DNA of 64,000 bases from Candidatus Poribacteria bacterium. GTDB taxonomy: Bacteria; Poribacteria; WGA-4E; PCPOR2b. Each line of letters opens with the position of its first letter. Position 1 is the stretch's first letter. Below the pieces are notes generated by a model. It did not search any database and was not told the origin of the DNA. It saw only the letters and a list, made by a program, of their open reading frames with translations. Shown here piece after piece: positions 9,717-17,608 of this stretch. A program made the translations under genes and the position numbers. Where the stretch lies: assembly GCA_003635265.1 (NCBI GenBank), contig PYIZ01000044.1, positions 1-64,000 of the forward strand, written 5' to 3'.

Positions 9717-11117
9717 CTATGGCGCAGAAACCATCGATCCAATCAACGTATGCGCTGTCACAGATTCGACTTTCACACGCACGAGATCACCAACCTGTGA
9801 ACTGTCCTTCGGAAACACGGTTGTTTTGAAGCCATCAGTTTTTCCTTGATATCTGTCCGGATCCCGCCGTGATTCTCCTTCGACTAACACCTTTACCGTC
9901 TCACCAATCAATCCCCGATTGGTTTCGTGGGAGATGCCCTCTTGCAATGCAATAATCTCCCTCAAACGGCGTCCCTTCTCTTCCTCGCTCACATCGTCGT
10001 CGAGCGTTTTGTACGCGAGTGTCCCTTCGCGGGACGAATACTTGAACATGAACGCCGAGTCGTAGCGAATTTCAGCCATCATATTGTACGTCTCCATGAA
10101 GTCAGCCTCTGTTTCACCGCAGAAGCCGACAATCACATCCGTGGAGATTGAGAGATTCGGGATGCGCTCTCGCATTTTGGCAACAAGTTCTCGGTATTCC
10201 TCCGCTGTGTACGTGCGCCGCATTGCTTTCAGCACCTTCGTTGAACCGGATTGCAACGGCAGATGGATATAGTTGCAGACCTTATCGCAGCTCGCCATCG
10301 CCTCAATCAAAGTATCGGTCGCATCACTCGGATGTGGCGAAGTAAAGCGTATCCGTTCGATCCCTTCAACTTCGCTCAGCCCAAACAGGAGGTCTCCAAA
10401 ATTATGTGTGCCATCGTTATAAGAGTTCACCGTCTGACCGAGGAGAACGACCTCTTTGAAACCCTCATCGACAAGCCGTTTCACATCATCAACCAACAGC
10501 TGCATCGGGATACTTCGCTCGCGTCCACGTACAAACGGCACGATGCAGAAGGTACACATCTTGTCGCATCCACGTTGGATGGTCAGCCATGCTCGGACAC
10601 CATCTTTCCGAATGGGAGCGATGTCTGCATAATCCTCGTCCCTGTCCAGTTTCAAGCCGAGGAACGGGTCACCTGTCGTCACGGAATTGATTGCCATCGG
10701 TAGATTTCGGTAGGCGTCGGGTCCCAATACGAAATCCACATACGGTGCGGCATCAATCAACTTTGTCTTCATGTGTTGCGCCATACAACCACACACGCCG
10801 AGAACCAGATCCGATTGCCTCCGTTTTCGATGATGCAGATGGACAAGGCGATTGAGCACCTTCTCTTCGGCATTTTCGCGGATGGCGCAGGTATTGAGAA
10901 GCACAACGTTGGCATCTTTGAGTCGATACACCATTTCGTAGCCATTCTGAGTTAAGATGCCCGACATCAGCTCACTATCACTTACATTCATCTGACAGCC
11001 GTAGGTTTCGATATACACCCGCCGATCAACCTGTGCCTGTTGAGTGATATTAGGTTCCAACGTTGGTGCTGCTTTATATAATGGTAACTCTGTTTTGGTT
11101 GGATTTTTTGGATTCAT
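9717..11117 (-). CDS. miaB: tRNA-2-methylthio-N6-dimethylallyladenosine synthase MiaB
   Basis: This radical SAM methylthiotransferase modifies A37 of tRNAs that read UNN codons. The 466-residue protein has the three N-terminal cluster cysteines (Cys41 in TYGCQMN, Cys77 in NTCAIR, Cys111 in GCMAQ). The radical SAM CxxxCxxC motif is GCDKMCTFC near residue 185, followed by IVPFVRGRERS, and the C-terminal TRAM domain ends in GDLVRVKVESVTAHTLIG. The ATG at 11117 has AAAGGT upstream. There are about 30 extra residues before the first domain. Its neighbours are an amidohydrolase upstream and mqnB downstream. Confidence 0.97.
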   Translation of the reverse strand: MNPKNPTKTELPLYKAAPTLEPNITQQAQVDRRVYIETYGCQMNVSDSELMSGILTQNGYEMVYRLKDANVVLLNTCAIRENAEEKVLNRLVHLHHRKRRQSDLVLGVCGCMAQHMKTKLIDAAPYVDFVLGPDAYRNLPMAINSVTTGDPFLGLKLDRDEDYADIAPIRKDGVRAWLTIQRGCDKMCTFCIVPFVRGRERSIPMQLLVDDVKRLVDEGFKEVVLLGQTVNSYNDGTHNFGDLLFGLSEVEGIERIRFTSPHPSDATDTLIEAMASCDKVCNYIHLPLQSGSTKVLKAMRRTYTAEEYRELVAKMRERIPNLSISTDVIVGFCGETEADFMETYNMMAEIRYDSAFMFKYSSREGTLAYKTLDDDVSEEEKGRRLREIIALQEGISHETNRGLIGETVKVLVEGESRRDPDRYQGKTDGFKTTVFPKDSSQVGDLVRVKVESVTAHTLIGSMVSAP

Positions 11118-11175
11118 TACTTTATTAACCTTTGTTGCATTATTCTTTGGTCGTTCAAATTCTTTGAAGGCAGGG

Positions 11176-12000
11176 TCACGAAAACCAGAGTTTCATCGCA
11201 GTGTCGCCCAAGATGGCGGATTTTTCCGCCTCGGATAACCCCAGATGTTCTTGAAAGATTGCGAGATGCTGTTGGTACGTTACCTTGGGAATCCAGAGCG
11301 ATGTTGGGAAGTCGCTGCCCCATATACATCTTGCCGGCGTGTAAGCGTCAATAATCTGTCGAACCCCATCAAACATATCGCCGCAGGGAAACTCCTCCTC
11401 AGATCCGGTGACAATGAATGAAAGTTTAGCATATAGATTATCGAATTCTGCAAGTCCCAGCACTGTTTCCAGATTGTCAGAATCTGGGAAATACGTGGCG
11501 CTCAAATTGGCGCAGTGATCCAGTACAACGGGAACGTCGGGATACGCTTTAAGCAGACTTGCCAATGAGCGACAGTTGGGTGGATTCAGTAAAGCGCAAA
11601 GTACCACACCTAACCGTTGTGCTGCTTCCCATAGACGCCGATGTTCGGGGAGAATAGAGTCGTCCGTGTACCAGCCGACGGAGACTCGATTCCCACGGAC
11701 ACCTATCGCAAGTGCTTTCTCCATCAGACTTACCGATCCACTGTCAAAGGGATCGAGGTTCAAAACGCCGGTTGTCCATTCCTGGTTTGCCCGCACGGTA
11801 TCCATCGTGAGCCGGTTATCATGTTGGTAAACAGTGAAGGTTTGAACGACGACAACGCGATCAATACTGTTCGCCTTAACCTCATTTTTCAAATCTTCAA
11901 TCGTCCCCCGACCGGGCGGTGGCAGATAGGGTTCAGGGCTTTGTGGATACGTTTCGGTGTCTTCGGAATAGATATGTGCGTGTGTATCAACGATAGCCAT
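11176..12000 (-). CDS. Amidohydrolase-2 family TIM-barrel protein
   Basis: This is a second metal-dependent hydrolase of the PF04909 type, 274 residues long. DTHAHIY gives the N-terminal HxH pair, VVLDHCANL carries the central histidine, and CIWGSDFP carries the catalytic aspartate that the paralogue at 3254-4096 lacks. Such proteins act as lactonases, decarboxylases or hydrolases on cyclic acids. AAGGAG lies ten bases before the ATG at 12000. It is the first gene of the minus-strand run leading into miaB. Whether it is functionally tied to those genes is unclear. Confidence 0.82.
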   Translation of the reverse strand: MAIVDTHAHIYSEDTETYPQSPEPYLPPPGRGTIEDLKNEVKANSIDRVVVVQTFTVYQHDNRLTMDTVRANQEWTTGVLNLDPFDSGSVSLMEKALAIGVRGNRVSVGWYTDDSILPEHRRLWEAAQRLGVVLCALLNPPNCRSLASLLKAYPDVPVVLDHCANLSATYFPDSDNLETVLGLAEFDNLYAKLSFIVTGSEEEFPCGDMFDGVRQIIDAYTPARCIWGSDFPTSLWIPKVTYQQHLAIFQEHLGLSEAEKSAILGDTAMKLWFS

Positions 12001-12013
12001 TAATGCACTCCTT

Positions 12014-12041
12014 AACGTAAAACGTGAAACGTGATGCGTGA
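12014..12041. repeat. A-type intergenic repeat
   Basis: AACGTAAAACGTGAAACGTG followed by ATGCGTGAGA lies just upstream of the amidohydrolase start. It is a clear copy of the degenerate ACGTGAAACGTGATGCGTGA family. Confidence 0.55.
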
Positions 12042-12140
12042 GACATCAGGTGTGAGTCCATGGGGGCAGTTACGCTAGCAGTGGAATGAACGAATGATCC
12101 GATGGACTTGTTGTCTTTATTCATTTATTTCTTCTTTGTT

Positions 12141-12295
12141 TAGGAGTTACGCACTTCGCTGGCAAAAATCGCACACCCCGTACAGGTTAGGCAACCTGTA
12201 CCCACTATTACAGACTGGGAAACCCCAATTTCTTCAAGGGCAGGCGCCGCCCCACGAAGGCAGCGGCGATATTTATATCAACTGCGTAAGTCCTA
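12141..12295. mobile_element. MITE-like element, 155 bp, with terminal inverted repeats
   Basis: The left end TAGGAGTTACGCA and the right end TGCGTAAGTCCTA form imperfect terminal inverted repeats (12 of 13). The interior has no ORF and contains a perfect nine-base stem (12180-12188 with 12193-12201, loop AGGC) and a GC-rich segment. The last three bases on the minus strand (TAG) serve as the stop codon of the Npt-type transporter gene. An element of almost identical length with related ends lies at 49320-49473. No transposase with matching ends is in the window. Confidence 0.6.
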
Positions 12296-13618
12296 TTTTT
12301 TATCATTGCGTGTCTCTATATTCTGATACTGTTTTGTCAAATTTAACACAATTCCTGACCAGAGGATTGCCATCACCATCGCGGTGATAGAAAAAGCGGC
12401 ACCCGGAATTAGCATAACAAAACTGATCACGGTAATCACGCCGGCACTGCCGCCTTTAGCAAATCGATAACCGAACGAGTCGATGACCTGTTTCGCTCGA
12501 TAACGGGCATCGAACGACAAAGGGATATAAAGAATCTCTTTCGCAGCTCGGAAAAGAGAGTAATCCAATGCCTTGAAAAGCAGAAATGCGGTTGCTCCAC
12601 TCCGCAAGGACGGCGCTATCGTCAGGGCTGCACCCGCAATCAAGTGAACCAGCGGAATACTCGGATGTAGAATACGAATCGGTATAAATCGTAACACAAG
12701 ACCCGCACAAAGTTGCAGAACAAAAGCAGAGATACCTAGCCACTGCCCATAAAACCGTCCATAAAACGCTGTTCGCATATCTTTGTCGGTGATGTTGGTT
12801 TCGACCAGTCCATTGAATCGTAGATCTAACACCGTCGAAACAACCTGCGTCGTCAAAATGAGCAGAAACAGGAAAACAAGATAGCGAGAACGCGCAAGTA
12901 CCTTCAATCCTGTATGCCCCTGTTGTCCTCCCTGCTCTACGGCTGCGGGTTGCGGTTCACCGGCGGCAGCATAAGCGAACATTGCAAACAGTGCCGCTGG
13001 CAGTAATGAGCCCGCAGCAAATAGCAGCAACACCTCAGATCCCAATGACGGTGCAAGGTATGCAACAAGCGAACCGCCGGTAACTGAACCGATTGTCGCG
13101 ATTGCACAGAAGGGCCCGTTGATCCAACGCGCCTGCTTAGGGGTTAACGTACTATTGACAAGCGACCAATACTGTTCGATGATTAACACGATGTACGCTT
13201 CACGAAAGACGTAAATCACCGCTGTCGCAATAGGGTAACCCATCAGGATGAGGTTGTAGCAGCTTGCAATCAGTCCCGCCGACAAAATTGATGTCAACAA
13301 TAACGCACGTTTTGCGCCCAGCCATGACAACAGTCTCCCGTAGAGATAGAGCAGCAAGAAAACACTAGGAGGCACGGCTACCATCACGCGAGGCAGGTTT
13401 TTAGCGCCGTATGCCTCAATGAATAAGGAGGTTGATACCGCTCGAATAAACTCGTACCCACACAACAGAAAGCTGCCCGCCACAGCAATCGAAAGTGCCA
13501 TGAAGAATATTCGTTTTGGGAAAGTTGGGGTTATCACCGTATCAACTCCAATACGTTTCGACCCAGCTATTGACAGCGTGTCAGTGTTTCTTCGCGCTCT
13601 ATTTCCTTCCTGGATCAT
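12293..13618 (-). CDS. Npt1/Npt2 (TLC)-type nucleotide transporter, MFS fold
   Basis: This is an integral membrane protein of 441 residues with about 12 hydrophobic segments. Sequences such as FREAYIVLIIEQYWSLVNS and the late segment LFRAAKEILYIPLSF with KQVIDSFGYRFAKG are typical of the bacterial Npt1/Npt2 family related to ADP/ATP translocases. Actual substrates outside intracellular bacteria are mostly unknown. The first ATG (13618) overlaps the preceding small gene by 20 bases and has no good ribosome site; a GTG about 27 codons later (before ITPTFPKR) has TTGGAG upstream and is a plausible start. The stop codon lies within the terminal repeat of the 12141-12295 element, so the C-terminus may have been reshaped by that insertion. 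Confidence 0.75.
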   Translation of the reverse strand: MIQEGNRARRNTDTLSIAGSKRIGVDTVITPTFPKRIFFMALSIAVAGSFLLCGYEFIRAVSTSLFIEAYGAKNLPRVMVAVPPSVFLLLYLYGRLLSWLGAKRALLLTSILSAGLIASCYNLILMGYPIATAVIYVFREAYIVLIIEQYWSLVNSTLTPKQARWINGPFCAIATIGSVTGGSLVAYLAPSLGSEVLLLFAAGSLLPAALFAMFAYAAAGEPQPAAVEQGGQQGHTGLKVLARSRYLVFLFLLILTTQVVSTVLDLRFNGLVETNITDKDMRTAFYGRFYGQWLGISAFVLQLCAGLVLRFIPIRILHPSIPLVHLIAGAALTIAPSLRSGATAFLLFKALDYSLFRAAKEILYIPLSFDARYRAKQVIDSFGYRFAKGGSAGVITVISFVMLIPGAAFSITAMVMAILWSGIVLNLTKQYQNIETRNDKK

Positions 13619-13805
13619 TTATGAGTTGCTTGAGTTTTTCCAATGTCTCCGCGTCCAATAGACGAAGGATGTCTTCGGGCTGAAGTCCGCGTACCCGTTC
13701 TTCAGGAGTCATCTGTTTAAGTAACTTCTCTTTGTTTAAGTACGGGGTAACAACTTCGGTCAATTCGTCCATTCTTCTTTGATATACATCAGATTTCTCA
13801 GCCAT
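13599..13805 (-). CDS. Small charged protein of unknown function
   Basis: This is a 68-residue, helix-prone, highly charged protein with a TPEERVRGLQPEDILRLLD stretch. I do not recognise a named domain. The ATG at 13805 follows a strong GGAGGT, and the gene begins two bases after the stop of the radical SAM gene. Its 3' end overlaps the start region of the transporter gene. Such tight packing supports a three-gene operon. Similar LxPEERLxGL repeats occur in small uncharacterised proteins often found near nuclease or toxin genes, but I cannot assign a role. Confidence 0.65.
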   Translation of the reverse strand: MAEKSDVYQRRMDELTEVVTPYLNKEKLLKQMTPEERVRGLQPEDILRLLDAETLEKLKQLINDPGRK

Positions 13806-13807
13806 TT

Positions 13808-14926
13808 CTAATACCTCCATCGTAAAGCTCGCATCGTTTCTAATCCCTCTTTATTCCAAACGCCAGCGATTGTCGTTTTACATTTCGGACAGCTGCCATT
13901 TTTCACTCGGTTCTTCAGTATCCTGAATCCCCAGCGCTCAATGAGGAGTTCATCGCAAGCGGGACAATAAGTGTTTTCGTAGCGTCCGACATAGCCCGGA
14001 CGATTGCCGGCATATACATAGTGCAATCCGGCATCGTAGCCGATTTCCGCTGCGCGGATAAGCGTGGAGACGGAGGTGTTATCCGGCTCGGTCAGTTTAT
14101 AGTCCTGATGGAAAGCCGTCACATGCCACGGGATATCCGGCGAAATCGACACGAGAAAATTGGCAATCTCTTTTAGTACCTCGTCAGAGTCATTGAAACC
14201 TGGAACGATAAGTGTAACAATTTCAACCCAGAAATTGCGTTTATACAACATCTCAATTGTGTCAAGGACATGCTTTAACACCCCGCCGAGTTTGCGGTAG
14301 TTTCTGTCGTTGAAGTCCTTGAGGTCTACTTTGTACAGATCAACCCACGGACCGAGCGCATCAAGAACTTCAGGAGTCGCATTTCCGTTGGACACATAGG
14401 AGGTAACAAGTCCGTGCTTTCTTGCCTCCTTGAAGATATCAATCGCCCATTCGCTTGTAATCAGCGGTTCATTATACGTGCTCGTAACAACTTGGGCTTT
14501 GTGTCGACGCGCGAGTGAAACGAACGCTTCCGGCGAAATATCTTTCAGCGGTGCGCCTGCATTTTTGTCCCGAAGGGCTTGTGAAGTTATCCAGTTTTGA
14601 CAGTAAGCGCAATGATAATCGCACCCCAACATCCCGAAACTCATCGCTAAGGCACCGGGAAATGCGTGGAAGAACGGCTTCTTCTCAATAGGATCGAGTT
14701 GCAACGCGCCTACATACCCCCACGGAACATAGAGCTTGCCGCCTGCATTGAACCTCACCCGACAGATACCATCCCTGCCCGGCGGGATTTTGCAATTGTG
14801 ACCACATGCGTAACAGTGCACCCAATCCTCTTTGTCGGACAGTTTTTCGTACAGGTAGCCTTCTTGGGTACGTGCGGTGAGAGCCCGTTTGAGCGTCATT
14901 ACCTCTTCTGGTTGTTGCTTTGCCAT
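13808..14926 (-). CDS. AmmeMemoRadiSam-system radical SAM protein (AmrS-like)
   Basis: The 372-residue radical SAM enzyme resembles pyruvate-formate-lyase-activating enzymes of the AmrS type. Near the N-terminus is a CYACGHNC zinc/iron-type motif and GICRVR. The radical SAM cluster motif is GCDYHCAYCQNW. TSTYNEP and YKVDLKDF follow, as in AmrS, and the C-terminus has a second cysteine region (CPACDELL and CPKCKTT) resembling a rubredoxin or zinc ribbon. The ATG at 14926 has GTGGAG upstream; an in-frame ATG at 14959 is less likely. The usual AMMECR1 and Memo partners are absent here. Instead it is followed by the 68-residue gene and a transporter. Confidence 0.85.
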   Translation of the reverse strand: MAKQQPEEVMTLKRALTARTQEGYLYEKLSDKEDWVHCYACGHNCKIPPGRDGICRVRFNAGGKLYVPWGYVGALQLDPIEKKPFFHAFPGALAMSFGMLGCDYHCAYCQNWITSQALRDKNAGAPLKDISPEAFVSLARRHKAQVVTSTYNEPLITSEWAIDIFKEARKHGLVTSYVSNGNATPEVLDALGPWVDLYKVDLKDFNDRNYRKLGGVLKHVLDTIEMLYKRNFWVEIVTLIVPGFNDSDEVLKEIANFLVSISPDIPWHVTAFHQDYKLTEPDNTSVSTLIRAAEIGYDAGLHYVYAGNRPGYVGRYENTYCPACDELLIERWGFRILKNRVKNGSCPKCKTTIAGVWNKEGLETMRALRWRY

Positions 14927-15082
14927 CTGACTCCACCCCCAATTCCCACTCATTCCCACACGCTATGCGAAGACATCATTTTTCCCATCACGCTGCGTGT
15001 GTAAATATAACCCATTCGCTCCCAAAAGGCAAGCCTCTTTTTGCAGGGTTGCTAACCTTAGGTGAGATCTGCGCTTTAGATG

Positions 15083-15111
15083 TAGACACGCCAGATTGAA
15101 TCTGATATAAT
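15083..15111 (+). promoter_or_regulatory. Sigma-70-type promoter for the PEGA-VWA genes
   Basis: TAGACA at 15083-15088 and TATAAT at 15106-15111 are separated by 17 bases, about 30 bases before the PEGA gene. The -10 box is a perfect consensus and the -35 matches five of six. Confidence 0.65.
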
Positions 15112-15143
15112 GAAATAATGCCAAAATAGAGAGGGTATTGATT

Positions 15144-15545
15144 GTGCAACAGCGGAACCAACCTACTAAAAGTGGTAAACCCCTTCAAGGATTCCTACCT
15201 TGGATTATTCTCGGTGTCGGTTTGCTAATCATGGTCGTGGGAATTATTATCAGTTCCACGCTAAAAGACAAATCTCCTCCACGACCTATTGGAGAAGCGC
15301 CGCGCATACCTAAAGTCAATCTCATTGTTCATTCCAACGTTGGTGGGGCAGAAGTCTACCTTAATGACCAACAAAAAGCGACAATTTCTGACACACACCA
15401 TAAAGCAACGCTATTCAATCTAGCTCCGAATACATATCAAATTACGGTGAAGAAACAGGGATATACCGATCGGACAGAGACCGTAGAGATAACAGGATAC
15501 ACAATCTCTCAAATTGTGGAAATTAATTTGCAACCTGGGGAATAA
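15144..15545 (+). CDS. PEGA-domain membrane-anchored protein
   Basis: The 133-residue protein has one N-terminal transmembrane segment (about residues 20-40, WIILGVGLLIMVVGIII) and a C-terminal PEGA domain (about residues 58-130) containing VHSNVGGAEVYLND and LAPNTYQITVKKQGY. PEGA domains are small beta-sandwiches found on cell-surface or S-layer proteins. I chose the GTG at 15144 because GAGGG sits eight bases upstream; the TTG six bases earlier is too close to it. The gene is followed after nine bases by a VWA protein, so they probably share a transcript. The domain should face the periplasm. Confidence 0.75.
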   Translation: MQQRNQPTKSGKPLQGFLPWIILGVGLLIMVVGIIISSTLKDKSPPRPIGEAPRIPKVNLIVHSNVGGAEVYLNDQQKATISDTHHKATLFNLAPNTYQITVKKQGYTDRTETVEITGYTISQIVEINLQPGE

Positions 15546-15554
15546 CCGAGTGGT

Positions 15555-16595
15555 ATGGACTGGATACGTTTCGGACACCCACACTTCCTATATCTGCTAT
15601 GGGGCACGCCGGTCTTTATCTTACTCTATATCTACGCATTTCGGAAAAAGCGAAGGGCATACCAACGCTTCAGCAGCCACCATTTTTTTCAAAGGCTGAC
15701 AAGATCTGTCCACTTTGGGAGACAGAAGGCAAAAGTAATATTAATGTGCCTCAGCTATACATTCCTCGTCCTTGCCCTTTCGCGCCCCCAAATCGGAACG
15801 AGTCTTGAACTGGTCAAGCGGAGTGGGTTGGATATAATGATTGGGTTAGACATTTCGGCGAGTATGATGGCGGAGGACATCAAACCGAATCGGCTGCTCA
15901 AGGCAAAGCACGCTATCTCCTCGCTTATTGACCGGCTAGAGGGCGATCGGGTGGGACTGATTGCGTTTGCGGGGGATAGTTTTGTCCAATGCCCATTGAC
16001 AATTGATTACGCAGCGGCGAAGCTCCTGCTGGATGCCCTCAGCGTCGATACGATTTCCCAAAGCGGTACCGAGATTAGCCAAGCCATTGAGATAGCAGCC
16101 TCCAGTTTCAACCAAGAGGAGGATAAGTACAAAATTTTGCTCTTCTTCACAGATGGTGAAGACCATGGGAAGAAAGCAGTTGAAGCAGCAAGAACGGCAG
16201 CCAACCAAGGGATACGCATCTACTGTGTTGGGGTCGGTTTGCCCAATCAGGGAACGCCAATTCCGCTCCGTCAATCGAATGGCGAACTCCGAGGGTACAA
16301 GCATGATCGTAATGGCACACCTATTGTGACAAAACTAGAAGATGCGCTGCTACGAGAGATTGCACAGCTGACAAACGGAAATTATTATCAGGCGACGCCG
16401 GGCGAAGCAGAAATAAGCCGTTTGGTTGCAGAACTCGCTGCAATCGAAAAACGCGAGATCGAGGAACGACAGGTCACGCAGTATGAGGATCGGTTTCAGT
16501 ATTTCTTGGCGTTCGCTCTGTTATTCTTGGTGTGGGAATTTTTGCTGCCGGAGTCTCGCTCCAATAAACCGACCGCTATTAGGGAGGAGATCTAA
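15555..16595 (+). CDS. BatA/BatB-like VWA-domain membrane protein
   Basis: The 346-residue protein has the layout of Bat (Bacteroides aerotolerance) proteins. Two N-terminal membrane helices flank a basic cytoplasmic loop, a von Willebrand A domain begins near residue 92, and a final membrane helix is near residue 325. The MIDAS motif is DISASM, with the distal FTDGEDH aspartate also present. BatA and BatB normally work with MoxR ATPase and BatC/D proteins, and none are encoded here, so this is an isolated Bat protein with a PEGA partner. It converges with the SDR gene after only 27 bases. Confidence 0.85.
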   Translation: MDWIRFGHPHFLYLLWGTPVFILLYIYAFRKKRRAYQRFSSHHFFQRLTRSVHFGRQKAKVILMCLSYTFLVLALSRPQIGTSLELVKRSGLDIMIGLDISASMMAEDIKPNRLLKAKHAISSLIDRLEGDRVGLIAFAGDSFVQCPLTIDYAAAKLLLDALSVDTISQSGTEISQAIEIAASSFNQEEDKYKILLFFTDGEDHGKKAVEAARTAANQGIRIYCVGVGLPNQGTPIPLRQSNGELRGYKHDRNGTPIVTKLEDALLREIAQLTNGNYYQATPGEAEISRLVAELAAIEKREIEERQVTQYEDRFQYFLAFALLFLVWEFLLPESRSNKPTAIREEI

Positions 16596-16622
16596 CCCAA
16601 GTTACTACTTTAGCGCCCCAGT

Positions 16623-17339
16623 CTATGTAAAAAACTCCTCGTTGTGTGGGCGCAGATCCAACTCAAACGCCCATGCACTCTTGGGTTGCTGTACCAAACT
16701 CCAGTAGGCTTCAGCGATGTCATCGGGCAGCAACAACGGTTCATCTTCCGACAACTGGTAACGCTCACGGACGTTCGGTGTGTCGATGACACCATCAATA
16801 ATAATATGGGCAACGTGAATCCCTTTTGGTCCCATTTCCCGCGCCAATGCCCATGCCAACCCACGGACTGCGAACTTCGCACTGGAAAAAGCTATCGCAC
16901 CCGCTCTGCCGCGAATGGCAGAAGTGGCTCCTGTGAAGAGGATTGCACCACACCCTTTTTCAACCATATCTGGTACTACCTGTTGAGTGCAGAGGAACGA
17001 TCCGAAGGCGCAGACCTGCCACGAGCGGTGAAAGGCTTCAGCCGACAGTTCAGCAAACTCTACCCACGCTGCGTTGCCGGCGTGATTGATGAGAACATCA
17101 ACCCCTCCCAATTCCTCGCGGATTGTGTTAAAACTGGTTTCAACCATTTGGGAATCGCCGATGTCGGTCGGTAGCGCAAGTGCCTTTGTGCCCGATGCGC
17201 CTAGTTCATTCGCAAGTGTTTGGATATAGTCCGATGATCGGGCAAGCAATCCCACTTGATAACCCTCAGATGCGAACTTCCGCACAAGCGATGCACCCAG
17301 TCCAGGACCAACACCTGTAATTACAGCGGTCTTTTTCAT
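16623..17339 (-). CDS. Short-chain dehydrogenase/reductase with Tyr-to-Phe active site
   Basis: This is a Rossmann-fold SDR of 238 residues. The nucleotide-binding motif is TGVGPGLG, and a conserved NHAG follows the fourth strand. The catalytic serine region is GATSA. The YxxxK motif reads FSSAK, with phenylalanine in place of the catalytic tyrosine but the lysine kept. Such a change would impair classical hydride transfer. Some SDR subfamilies with FxxAKFA exist, so it may be a genuine subfamily trait. The ATG at 17339 is preceded by GAGGG at eight bases; another ATG two codons upstream is closer than ideal. Confidence 0.85.
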   Translation of the reverse strand: MKKTAVITGVGPGLGASLVRKFASEGYQVGLLARSSDYIQTLANELGASGTKALALPTDIGDSQMVETSFNTIREELGGVDVLINHAGNAAWVEFAELSAEAFHRSWQVCAFGSFLCTQQVVPDMVEKGCGAILFTGATSAIRGRAGAIAFSSAKFAVRGLAWALAREMGPKGIHVAHIIIDGVIDTPNVRERYQLSEDEPLLLPDDIAEAYWSLVQQPKSAWAFELDLRPHNEEFFT

Positions 17340-17433
17340 TTTCATTTCCCTCACTTTTGTTGAGATATTTTTCAATAGATTAGCACTTTAATCATACTAT
17401 CATTGACCTCAATTGATGTCCAGTCCAAAAAAC

Positions 17434-17462
17434 TTGCATTTGATTTGAGGAATGTGCATAAT
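17434..17462 (+). promoter_or_regulatory. Possible promoter for the M29 aminopeptidase
   Basis: TTGCAT (17434-17439) and CATAAT (17457-17462) are 17 bases apart in the divergent region. They would give a leader of about 140 bases. The match is moderate. Confidence 0.4.
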
Positions 17463-17548
17463 GATTGTCCGAATCACGGATTCAACGGGTTACACAAAAA
17501 ACACAAATCAGCAGACGAAGCAGCTACTGCCTTATTATCCTATTGGAG

Positions 17549-17585
17549 CTCAATGAACTAGTGAACCAATGAACTCATAATGAAC
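17549..17585. repeat. B-type intergenic repeat
   Basis: A run of CAATGAACTAGTGAACCAAT followed by GAACTCATAATGAACTT lies just upstream of the M29 gene. It repeats the words ATGAAC and GTGAAC and is related to B-type segments at 3160, 42605 and 53171. Confidence 0.5.
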
Positions 17586-17608
17586 TTGTTTCGCATTCGG
17601 AGGACTGC

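Noticed and set aside
12094-12387. 97-residue ORF over the MITE-like element
   Set aside because: It spans the terminal-inverted-repeat element and runs into the antisense of the transporter gene; no family resemblance.
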